Shown: one piece after another, positions 1 through 7,059 of the stretch | Position numbering within the stretch: the stretch's first letter is position 1 | Layout: each line of letters opens with the position of its first letter | Assembly: GCA_016933255.1 (NCBI GenBank) | Contig: JAFGBF010000022.1 | Location: forward strand, 1 to 64,000 | Direction of reading: 5' to 3' | Origin: Candidatus Krumholzibacteriota bacterium | GTDB taxonomy: Bacteria; Krumholzibacteriota; Krumholzibacteriia; Krumholzibacteriales; Krumholzibacteriaceae | DNA: 64,000 nt | Notes under the pieces: model-generated | Databases searched by the model: none | What the model saw: only the letters and a program-made list of their open reading frames with translations | What the model was told of the DNA's origin: nothing | Made by a program: the position numbers and the translations under genes

Positions 1-12
1 AAATAAAAAAAG

Positions 13-85
13 TGGAGTTGACGGGGATCGAACCCGTGACCTCTTGTCTGCCAGACAAGTGCTCTCCCAGCTGAGCTACAACCCC
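13..85 (-). tRNA. tRNA-Ala (anticodon GGC)
   Basis: The minus strand folds as a complete 73-nt cloverleaf. The 7-bp acceptor stem carries the G3-U70 wobble that identifies tRNA-Ala, the discriminator is A73, and the anticodon loop CTGGCAG gives anticodon GGC (codon GCC). The CCA end is not encoded. A good promoter lies immediately upstream at 96-123. No terminator can be judged because the window starts 12 bp beyond the 3' end. Confidence 0.95.
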
Positions 86-95
86 AACCAAGGAG

Positions 96-123
96 ATATT
101 ATCAAAAATTCGTTCCTCGTCAA
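96..123 (-). promoter_or_regulatory. Promoter of tRNA-Ala
   Basis: On the minus strand a TTGACG -35 box (118-123) is separated by 16 bp from a TAATAT -10 box (96-101). The -10 box ends about 10 bp before the first tRNA base, as expected for a stable RNA gene. Confidence 0.6.
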
Positions 124-175
124 GAACTAAATATATCAGGCAATAATCTGCTCCAGCGTTGAAGGTAGATATCAC

Positions 176-204
176 TTGACATATCTAATAATACAAAATA
201 CTTT
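176..204 (+). promoter_or_regulatory. Promoter of tRNA-Leu
   Basis: A perfect TTGACA -35 box (176-181) is followed after 17 bp by TACTTT (199-204). The predicted start near 211 is a few bases before the tRNA 5' end at 214. Confidence 0.65.
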
Positions 205-213
205 TTCGCGTGT

Positions 214-298
214 GCCGGAGTGGTGAAATTGGTAGACGCAGGGGACTCAAAATCCCCCGGTACTTGGTACCGTGAGGGTTCGATTCCCTCCTCCGGCA
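214..298 (+). tRNA. tRNA-Leu (anticodon CAA)
   Basis: An 85-nt class II tRNA. GCCGGAG at 214-220 pairs with CTCCGGC at 291-297, followed by discriminator A298. The anticodon loop CTCAAAA reads CAA (codon TTG), and a long variable arm is present. CCA is not encoded. No terminator follows: the stop codon of the convergent kinase gene lies only 8 bp downstream. A diverged copy of the 3' half, with a terminator behind it, occurs at 6335-6385, which suggests this tRNA was an integration site. Confidence 0.95.
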
Positions 299-305
299 CT
301 CTATA

Positions 306-2924
306 TCAAGGCTTGATGAATTCTCTGACAAGTTCCTGATAACCCGGCTCGTTCTTGAGCGGATCAAAACTCGGATCTATATCGAATAGCCTCACGGTGT
401 GGTAAGAGGAAATGTATTGAAGGTCCCTGATAATCTTTACAGCGGCGGCGTAATCGCCGACCCTGGTGTATATCTGAGCGAGATCTTTTAACCTGTCCGG
501 ACCAAGCAGCGCATCCTTCGAGACCGGATAGATCTCAACGGCTTTTCGACCCGCCTCGACAGCTTCTTTTTTTCTTTCCAGCCCTGCATACGAGAAACCA
601 AGGCTGCAGAGGACACGGGGGTCCTCCGGATTCTCCCTGATGGCCTCTTCGAGAATCACCAGCGATTCACCATACGCTTCAGCAGCCAGTCGGCTTTTTC
701 CCATGAGATAGTATAGATTGCCTTTAAGCTGAATGACAGGAATGAATCCGCTCTGCATCCGAATGACATCATCGGCAAGCCTGTTAAGATGATCCAGCGC
801 GGCATCGTAATTCCTGTCCAGCTTTTCCAGATAATACCATCCCCATATCATTACTCCTGAGTCCTGAACAGGACACATCCTCATCACATTCTTCGCTCCC
901 TCTACGTCTCCCCTCGCACCCAGCAATAGAAGAGCTTTCAGGAAATATCCCCAATGGTTATAAGGCGACATCGAAATAGCGCTATCAGCATAGACGACGC
1001 CCTCTTCGAACTGACGCATGGCGCCGAATGTGTTCGCGATTTCGATACATAGTCCCGGATCTTTCGGATTGAGGCTGAATGCTCCAAGAAAATTGCCCAG
1101 GGCCGCTTCCACTTCTCCCCTCCGCCTCCAGATCAATCCAATATCATATAGCGATGTTGCATCATTGGGCAGACCCCTTGCGACTCTTTCGAACTCTTCG
1201 AGAGCCTTGTCGTAATCAAGGAGACCGTGATAGTAATAGAATCCCAGCTCGCGATGTACCTCAGGAAGATCGGGATCTATCTCGAGTGCCCTGTCTATTG
1301 CGCTTTTTGCCATTTCAAGCCTTTCAGGGGTCCTGTCATATCCGAAGAAGTACATACCACGATGTGCGTGACAGAGTTTGGCCCATGCCATGGCAAATTC
1401 GGGATCTATATCAACCGCCTGCTCGAAATACATCTGGGCGGTTCGGTAGCTTTCCTCGGGCTGGTGTCCAAAGACTATCAGCTCTGCGCCCTTGAGATAT
1501 AGCTGATATGCGATGACGTTGTCAGTCAGCCTGGATTCGATCGATTCCTGCTCGTCCGTGCTGAGTGTAAGGTCCAGCTGCTCGGCCACCTTTCCAGCGA
1601 TACGGGCCTGGACATCAAAGATCCGCTCGAAATTCTCATCGAAGGTTTCTGCCCAGATGTGGCTGTCGTCGGACACCCTGATAAGTTGTGATGTAACCCT
1701 GACGCTGCTGACATTCGCTTCTTTCTGCCATCTAACGGTTCCCTCGAGAACGAAGTCTACATGCAGCTCCTTTCCAATCTGCTCTATCGTTCTGTCAAGG
1801 TTCTTGTAATAGAGGGCGCTCTTTCTCGAGATAACTCCGAGCCCCTGGATTGATGCGAGGCGACTCGTTATCTCTTCCGTAAGGCCGGCCGCGAAATAAT
1901 CATCCTCAGGATGGCTGAGGTTCTCGAATGGAAGGACCACGATCCTCGTCTGCGCCCGGGTGGCATCTTCGACCTGTATATCATCGGATGGCGGGGAAAT
2001 AATAGGGACCAAAACCTTCACCGCGAATGACATGACGATCAGTGCAGCCGCCAGGCCGAACCAGATACGCCCTTTCTTTTTCTTCTCGGACTTCTTCGCC
2101 CTTCTCTCCTTCATAGAACGTCTGACGCGCCTGAGATCGGCCGACAGATCTGCAAGAGTCTGGTAGCGCTCACCTGGGTCCCTTGCGAGGCATCTCAGAA
2201 CTACACTCTCGAGTTCTATAGGCACTCCTGTCCGAAGGGCCGTGGGAGGATCGATCTCGGAGTTCATGATCGAGTATATGACAGCCTGGTCGTAATCGCC
2301 CGTGAAGGGCCTTTTACCTGTCAGCATCTCGTAGAGGATCACGCCGAGAGACCATATATCTGTCCGGTTATCAACATGATCGCCCCCTGATTGCTCAGGT
2401 GACATGTAAGCAACTGTTCCGAGTGTGCTCCCCTCCTGCGTGAATCCCTTCATGCCGGCTGTCCTGGCAAGGCCGAAGTCCATGATTTTGATGTCGCCAT
2501 TCCGGTTAAACATGAGGTTGGCAGGCTTGATATCTCTGTGTATTATCCCCTTCTCATGAGCCTCCTGAAGGCCGGCAGATGTCTGCATGGTTATCTCCAC
2601 GGCCTCATCGAGTTGAACGGGACCTCTGTCGAGCTTCGTGCGGAGATTGATCCCGGCTATATGTTCCATCACGATATACGGCCGGCCATCTTCCTCACCG
2701 ATTTCATGGATGGTGCAGATATTTGGATGATTCAACGACGCGGCTGCGCGCGCCTCGTGGATAAAGCGCTCCTTCTCCTCGCCAGCTCCGACCACCTTGG
2801 AATAGAGCGTCTTTATAGCAACCGTGCGCTTAAGATCGAGGTCTTCGGCAAGATAGACAATCCCCATCCCGCCCTCTCCGAGCTTCTCGATGATCTTGTA
2901 ATGGGATATGGTTTCCCCTATCAT
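306..2924 (-). CDS. Ser/Thr protein kinase with TolB-like and TPR domains
   Basis: 872 residues. Residues 1-265 are a Hanks-type kinase: glycine loop GEGGMG at 16-21, lysine in VAIK (K38), HRDIKPAN from 129, DFG at 149-151 and MSPEQ in the activation segment. A basic linker leads to one membrane helix (about 287-310). An FlgO/TolB-like domain follows (about 325-460, beginning RIVVLPFENLS), and then TPR repeats to the end. This layout is common in acidobacteria and FCB-related lineages, where substrates are mostly unknown; the kinase would be cytoplasmic and the TPR part probably periplasmic. The start is fixed by a promoter ending nine bases before the ATG, with no Shine-Dalgarno sequence, so translation is probably near-leaderless. 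Two broken relatives lie at 5394-6147 and 6833-6961. Confidence 0.92.
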   Translation of the reverse strand: MIGETISHYKIIEKLGEGGMGIVYLAEDLDLKRTVAIKTLYSKVVGAGEEKERFIHEARAAASLNHPNICTIHEIGEEDGRPYIVMEHIAGINLRTKLDRGPVQLDEAVEITMQTSAGLQEAHEKGIIHRDIKPANLMFNRNGDIKIMDFGLARTAGMKGFTQEGSTLGTVAYMSPEQSGGDHVDNRTDIWSLGVILYEMLTGKRPFTGDYDQAVIYSIMNSEIDPPTALRTGVPIELESVVLRCLARDPGERYQTLADLSADLRRVRRSMKERRAKKSEKKKKGRIWFGLAAALIVMSFAVKVLVPIISPPSDDIQVEDATRAQTRIVVLPFENLSHPEDDYFAAGLTEEITSRLASIQGLGVISRKSALYYKNLDRTIEQIGKELHVDFVLEGTVRWQKEANVSSVRVTSQLIRVSDDSHIWAETFDENFERIFDVQARIAGKVAEQLDLTLSTDEQESIESRLTDNVIAYQLYLKGAELIVFGHQPEESYRTAQMYFEQAVDIDPEFAMAWAKLCHAHRGMYFFGYDRTPERLEMAKSAIDRALEIDPDLPEVHRELGFYYYHGLLDYDKALEEFERVARGLPNDATSLYDIGLIWRRRGEVEAALGNFLGAFSLNPKDPGLCIEIANTFGAMRQFEEGVVYADSAISMSPYNHWGYFLKALLLLGARGDVEGAKNVMRMCPVQDSGVMIWGWYYLEKLDRNYDAALDHLNRLADDVIRMQSGFIPVIQLKGNLYYLMGKSRLAAEAYGESLVILEEAIRENPEDPRVLCSLGFSYAGLERKKEAVEAGRKAVEIYPVSKDALLGPDRLKDLAQIYTRVGDYAAAVKIIRDLQYISSYHTVRLFDIDPSFDPLKNEPGYQELVREFIKP

Positions 2925-2933
2925 GGCAGTGCA

Positions 2934-2962
2934 ATTCTAGCAGAGGCATATGGAAGTGTCAA
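2934..2962 (-). promoter_or_regulatory. Near-leaderless promoter of the intact kinase gene
   Basis: A TTGACA box (2957-2962), 17-bp spacer and TAGAAT (2934-2939) lie on the minus strand. The -10 box ends nine bases before the ATG at 2924, so the transcript should begin at or within about three bases of the start codon. An upstream block with GGCAC and CTATCC (2972-2990) is shared with the promoter at 6157-6185 and partly with the one at 6971-6999. Confidence 0.75.
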
Positions 2963-3054
2963 AATATGTTTGGGGATAGGGATCGTGCCGGGATTTGATG
3001 TTACGTAAGCTTCCTCTTCAAGGAAACATACAATTTCTGAACTTCCACCTAAAG

Positions 3055-5250
3055 CTACGGCATCGGGATGACGACTCGTTCTTCGATCGTCCCGATGTCG
3101 CATCCTTCTCCATCGAAACAACTCACGGTGAGTAACAGCTCTATCCTCACAAGCACTCCGGTTCCTGTACAGTCACCGTAATGGATATAAGTTGCGCACC
3201 CGGTCTCCCCGAAATAATCACCACGATCATCTCCCGTTAGACTGCCGTCCGACCAGTAATCAAATATATGCATGTGCCAATAACAATCCGGTAGACTCGA
3301 TGTTACACAAAACTCAGTACGAAAATACTCCTGACAATCCCAAACCGAGGGACAATTCCAGATGAGCTCAAATGTATGCCCACCGCAGTGATCGATCTGG
3401 GCTGTTATCTCCTTCTCCCCATATGAATCCTGGTCCCCAGAGGCCATTACACGGATCGTCATCTCTTCGAAGCCGGGAACGTCTGCGTGGACTACTGTCG
3501 AGAAATGCCCCTCCGAGTCTGTCGTTCCGATTGATTGTTCCGGAGTTCCGCCTGTCACAGAGATCGCAATATCGATATCGGGCGACCATACTATCGTACC
3601 ATCCAGTTGCCTGTAACCGGCACGTATTCCGAGTGCTCCCGCTCCTTCATACTCCACGGAGGATGGAAAATCGATTTCGAGTGCCAGCCTTCCAAGGACA
3701 TCTACCTCTTCCCTGTTCGAGAGGGTAATGTCCTCGCCGAATGCCCCCCCCGCGTAATTGATCGGAAGGACTGCGGGCAGAACGTGGGCTTCCGAGTCGA
3801 CCGACGGAATCACCCAGATGTCGGCGAGTCCCTCGTACTGTGAGGAGGACTGCCAGTTGTTCTCATACTCCATCGGGGCAAGAAGGTCCTGGTCATCGCT
3901 GTGCAGGACAACCAGACGGTAATCGTCCACCTCGGCTTTCCACACCATGGCGGGAACGATACTTCCCAACTCGACGTCGAGATCAAGCTCGGGGTGAGAG
4001 TCGGCGTAGGAGGATAGGGCCCCCTGAGCCAGCCCGAGGAAATAGGACGCTATGTCCTCCAGAAGCTGAGTAGTCGGATTTATCAGTGTCGAACTCTCTC
4101 CGAGACCGAGCAGGGTCAGTGTGTTGCCGACAAGATAGTTCAGTGTGATAGTCGCAGGATCGTTCGAGGCGGTGGCAGTTATTGTCGCCTGAGTCTTGGT
4201 GCCCTGCATGATCTCGTTACTCGCAAGGGAAAGGTCGAGGATGTCAAGATGCGCCGGCAGGAATCCTATCGCCACCTTGTTGACTACGAAATCGAGATAA
4301 GCAAGAATGGCCTGAGTTATCGCGACCATCCGGCCTGGCCCCTGCAGCCGGCCCGACAGCCCGACAGCCCCCATAATGGTGCCTATAGTATTGGCGAACT
4401 CGGCCCCGGTCTCCGCTATAAACTCCTGTCCGAAGATCCTCATGACGACGTACACCTGCATCATCAGGGCGAGCAGGTCGTCGTCGACTATGTAAGGTCC
4501 TTCTGCCGACGGCGCGAGTGGAGACAGGCCGGCGCTTCTCCCGGAGGCAGCCTGCGCGTCCATCTCGGCATAAAGGTCGCCGAACATCTCCGACATCGTC
4601 CTCAGGTGGCCGACGATTCCGTTCGTCTCGTACAGCCCGTTGAGCAGGATGACGGCGACAGAGTCTTCTGTCTGGTCCTTGAGGACCTCGGCCAGCGAGT
4701 ACTCACCGTCTCCGTTGAGAAGGGAATCGAGGGCAACGAAAAAAGCGTACGTGTATGACTCCCCGGCGCCCGGCGCAGTAACGAGGAAATTCGAGATACT
4801 GTCGACCGTAGCCGCAATATCATCCAGAACCGTGACCGCCTCGTCGAATGTTCCTGGCGCGGAGGGAAAGACTTCGATAGTGACGCCATCCTCGATCCTC
4901 GCGAGAAGGTCGCCGTCCTCGTAGATATCGATGTCGGCCTTCCCCGTTGGAGGGTCGGGCAGTCCCGATCCATCGAGGAACATCGGGACAGCAGTGATGA
5001 TGTTGCCGTTCGAGCCGATCGACGCCGGAGCCGCCTCCCCGGCGATCAAAATTTCCATCAATTCCTGGGAGACGCCAGAAGTATTGACACCCTTCACGGA
5101 CAGGACCGCCCCCGGAGGTCCTGCTGATGGATATACTGAATACGGCGATATCTCCTCCTCGGGGCCGGGCGTGCCGGAACATCCGATGAACAGAAGAACA
5201 AGGGTTATACATACAGCTTTAGCTGATGAAAATGATGGTGGATTCTTCAT
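3055..5250 (-). CDS. Large lipoprotein with IPT/TIG-like N-terminus and Cys-rich C-terminus
   Basis: 731 residues. A lipoprotein signal with lipobox LFIGC puts the lipidated Cys at 24. Residues about 36-130 resemble an IPT/TIG fold (YPSAGPPGAVLSVKG). The middle is long, largely helical and unassigned. About 560-625 resemble a bacterial Ig (Big) domain, and the last 110 residues hold at least ten cysteines. The gene is clearly richer in GC than the regions after 7 kb (one 60-bp line near 4500 is over 70% GC), which hints at transfer. It lies between an intact and a decayed kinase gene inside the segment bounded by the tRNA-Leu repeats. It has its own promoter and a strong AGGGGG ribosome site. 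No specific function is recognised; a surface or periplasmic role is inferred. Confidence 0.75.
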   Translation of the reverse strand: MKNPPSFSSAKAVCITLVLLFIGCSGTPGPEEEISPYSVYPSAGPPGAVLSVKGVNTSGVSQELMEILIAGEAAPASIGSNGNIITAVPMFLDGSGLPDPPTGKADIDIYEDGDLLARIEDGVTIEVFPSAPGTFDEAVTVLDDIAATVDSISNFLVTAPGAGESYTYAFFVALDSLLNGDGEYSLAEVLKDQTEDSVAVILLNGLYETNGIVGHLRTMSEMFGDLYAEMDAQAASGRSAGLSPLAPSAEGPYIVDDDLLALMMQVYVVMRIFGQEFIAETGAEFANTIGTIMGAVGLSGRLQGPGRMVAITQAILAYLDFVVNKVAIGFLPAHLDILDLSLASNEIMQGTKTQATITATASNDPATITLNYLVGNTLTLLGLGESSTLINPTTQLLEDIASYFLGLAQGALSSYADSHPELDLDVELGSIVPAMVWKAEVDDYRLVVLHSDDQDLLAPMEYENNWQSSSQYEGLADIWVIPSVDSEAHVLPAVLPINYAGGAFGEDITLSNREEVDVLGRLALEIDFPSSVEYEGAGALGIRAGYRQLDGTIVWSPDIDIAISVTGGTPEQSIGTTDSEGHFSTVVHADVPGFEEMTIRVMASGDQDSYGEKEITAQIDHCGGHTFELIWNCPSVWDCQEYFRTEFCVTSSLPDCYWHMHIFDYWSDGSLTGDDRGDYFGETGCATYIHYGDCTGTGVLVRIELLLTVSCFDGEGCDIGTIEERVVIPMP

Positions 5251-5278
5251 TATACCCCCTAGGAAATTTTATAATGAA

Positions 5279-5307
5279 ATCATATAATAATTACATTCGA
5301 TATTCAA
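5279..5307 (-). promoter_or_regulatory. Promoter of the Cys-rich lipoprotein gene
   Basis: TTGAAT (5302-5307), 17-bp spacer, TATGAT (5279-5284) on the minus strand, followed by a short leader with AGGGGG five bases before the ATG at 5250. Confidence 0.5.
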
Positions 5308-5393
5308 TGAATTAAGCGTGCTGCTTGATCCATTTTTCCATGTGTCTTGGGAAGTGATTGTGCCTGGACTTTTGACTAATAACACGCATCAGG

Positions 5394-6147
5394 TTAAGGC
5401 AGACCCAGTCGGTCCAACAGTTCATCGACTCTCGGATCGCTCGGGAAGTGCATGCAGTCCACTGGAGTCACTCTATGCCAGGGCAAAAAGCCGTCGCGTT
5501 CCTCAGCGGCTTTCTGTATCCACTTGAATGCTAGATCCGTCTCTCCACGGGCCAGGTGCATGTTAACGAAACACATCGGCTGTATATATTCATCGTTGGC
5601 TCTTTTCTCCAAACTATCGAAGAGGCCCTCGGCAATTTCCTTGTCTCCAAACTTATAATGAGTCATAACAGCGCTCGCGACATTAAGAGGAACGCCGCCT
5701 GAAAGCTCCAAGGACTTACTGACTTCCACGATATCTTCCTTGATCATCGTTTTTGCCAGATATACCTCGCCAAGGTGATGGTGCGCAAACCAGTCGTTGG
5801 GCTCAACTACTAGCCATTTTTGAAACTCCTCGATCGCCTCGTCGTACCGGCGTGCTTGCCATAGCCTATGCCCAAGGATAGTAAGCCATCACGATGAACG
5901 TGACACCGTCGCCCGTCTCGTCTATCTCGTAGATCGTCCCGATGTGTGGGTGATCGATTGATGAAGCAGCCTTTGCTTCCCGGATGAAACGTTTCGTCGC
6001 TTCTACATCGGCGCTGAGATGAGCTGAAAGAAACTTTATCGCCACCCGTCGGTCGAGTTTCGTATCGACAGCACGATAGACTACGCCCATCCCGCCCTCA
6101 CCAAGCTTCTCTATGATTTTGCAATGGGATATAGTTCCACCCGGCAT
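5394..6147 (-). pseudogene. Decayed Ser/Thr kinase-TPR gene (internal deletion and frameshift)
   Basis: The first 93 codons from 6147 encode a kinase N-lobe closely like the neighbour at 306-2924 (IIEKLGEGGMGVVYRA, then VAIKFL), up to the hinge strand IVMAYYPWA and a stop. From about 5877 a different frame encodes TPR sequence without a start (LWQARRYDEAIEEFQKWL) and runs on to the family-like C-terminus ending at 5394. The rest of the kinase domain, the membrane helix and the TolB-like domain are missing. An intact relative would need about 1.8 kb more. The simplest reading is one large deletion whose join is out of frame. The promoter still looks perfect, so a short kinase fragment could be made, but it lacks the HRD and DFG motifs. 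Confidence 0.85.
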
Positions 6148-6156
6148 GATAGAGTG

Positions 6157-6185
6157 ATTATAGTCGGGAAAAATTTTGGTGTCAA
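6157..6185 (-). promoter_or_regulatory. Consensus promoter of the decayed kinase gene
   Basis: A perfect TTGACA (6180-6185), 17-bp spacer and perfect TATAAT (6157-6162) on the minus strand, with the -10 box ending nine bases before the ATG at 6147. There is no ribosome site, so a near-leaderless start is expected. The upstream GGCAC/CTATCC block (6195-6212) matches that of the intact kinase gene. Confidence 0.75.
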
Positions 6186-6334
6186 AACGATTGTGAGGAT
6201 AGTAACTGTGCCTAAATTGTGCCTGAGAAAATCAAATATAACCAAACAAAGACAAACATCGTCAAAGAGCCGTCAGAATTTATTGCCATATATGTAATTA
6301 GAATTTAACAATTTGCGATTGATTGATATCCCGT

Positions 6335-6385
6335 CTCAAAATCCTCCGATACTCGGCATCGTAAGGGTTCGATTCCCACCTCCGG
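6335..6385 (+). repeat. tRNA-Leu 3'-half fragment (putative attachment-site remnant)
   Basis: About 51 bp aligns without gaps to the anticodon loop, variable arm, T arm and acceptor end of the tRNA-Leu at 214-298. By eye there are about seven mismatches, with CTCAAAATC, AGGGTTCGATTCCC and CCTCCGG intact. No 5' half (acceptor and D arm) precedes it, so it is not a tRNA gene. A terminator hairpin follows at 6406-6429, whereas the intact tRNA-Leu has none. This is the pattern left when an element integrates into a tRNA 3' end, restores the tRNA and displaces the old end. No integrase is seen between the copies. Confidence 0.8.
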
Positions 6386-6405
6386 TTAATTATTTTCAAT
6401 GAGTT

Positions 6406-6429
6406 AAACGGATCGGTTGATCCGTTTTT
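6406..6429 (+). terminator. Rho-independent terminator behind the tRNA-Leu fragment
   Basis: A 9-bp stem (AAACGGATC, loop GGTT, GATCCGTTT) runs into a T tract on the plus strand. It probably ended the original tRNA-Leu transcript before the island split the locus. Confidence 0.7.
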
Positions 6430-6468
6430 CTATATGGGCGGGATGGGGACTGCTTCCTGGCTCAAAGC

Positions 6469-6818
6469 CTAGTTCTTGGTATAATTGATGATATTATCAA
6501 CCTTGGGGCTTACCCCTTTTGTCGTGAATTCATCCTTTCTCTCGACAAACAGCATATGCTCACCCACTATCCCCTTCGGGTCCTTAGCGAGTGGCTTCCT
6601 GTCTTTTGATGCTTCATATATTCCCGCCGCTATACCGCCGGCTTCGCTTTGTCCCATGGATCCCTACAATGGTAAAACCCTTCAACAGTGGTCCCACAGC
6701 GGGGGTTTTGGCTGAGAGTCAGTATTCTCGTGGATGCACAGTTGTATAAGTTTAAAATCGGAAGTAGGCTTACCGCGATAATAGTGAGCTTGGCCTTCAT
6801 ACAACGCAAGTACCCCAT
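6469..6818 (-). pseudogene. Possible small lipoprotein gene, split over two frames
   Basis: From an ATG at 6818 with a good ribosome site (GGAAGAG), the first frame encodes a signal-like N-terminus (MKAKLTIIAVSLLPILNL, then a weak lipobox LYNC) and stops at 6630. An overlapping frame (6657 to 6469) continues with GQSEAGGIAAGIYEAS and ends in VDNIINYTKN. Joined by one frameshift near 6650 the two would make a lipoprotein of about 115 residues. No family is recognised. It could instead be two tiny genes or a chance pair. The location, among kinase relics and a tRNA fragment, favours decay. Confidence 0.35.
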
Positions 6819-6832
6819 AATCTCTTCCTTCT

Positions 6833-6961
6833 TTAAAAAATTGGATTGATAACCCACCCGTCGGCGATCGTACAATGTTCAGAGTTAAAAATCAATAATT
6901 TAATGCTTGAAATTGTTGCACTCCAGCCGACAGGGGACGGAGAAATGGTTTGCCCTGTCAT
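6833..6961 (-). pseudogene. Relic of a third kinase gene (first codons only)
   Basis: A 42-codon open frame starts MTGQTISP. Its first 23 bases match the start of the intact kinase gene at 2924 at about 19 positions (that gene encodes MIGETISH), and it sits behind a homologous promoter (6971-6999) at exactly the same distance. After the seventh codon similarity ends and the frame continues as unrelated sequence to a stop at 6833. This looks like the 5' stump of a third kinase gene whose body was deleted. Confidence 0.6.
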
Positions 6962-6970
6962 GACAGGGCA

Positions 6971-6999
6971 ATTCTATCAAAAGTCCAAATCGGTGCCCA
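6971..6999 (-). promoter_or_regulatory. Promoter of the third, deleted kinase gene
   Basis: TGGGCA (6994-6999), 17-bp spacer, TAGAAT (6971-6976) on the minus strand, nine bases before the relic ATG at 6961. The -35 region (ATATTTGGGCAC) aligns with ATATTTTGACAC of the intact kinase promoter, and the sequence further upstream also aligns in part. Confidence 0.55.
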
Positions 7000-7059
7000 A
7001 ATATCTGTCTGGATCGCAGATTGAAGATTGCCGGCGCTGATTCTATATGCGTTGATTCT

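Noticed and set aside
299-6334. Integrase or transposase gene in the tRNA-Leu segment
   Set aside because: Both strands were read through; all long frames belong to kinase or lipoprotein sequence, so mobility genes must have been lost if they were ever there.
6335-6385. A second tRNA-Leu gene
   Set aside because: Only the anticodon-to-3' half is present; no acceptor 5' strand or D arm precedes it and the acceptor end is mutated.
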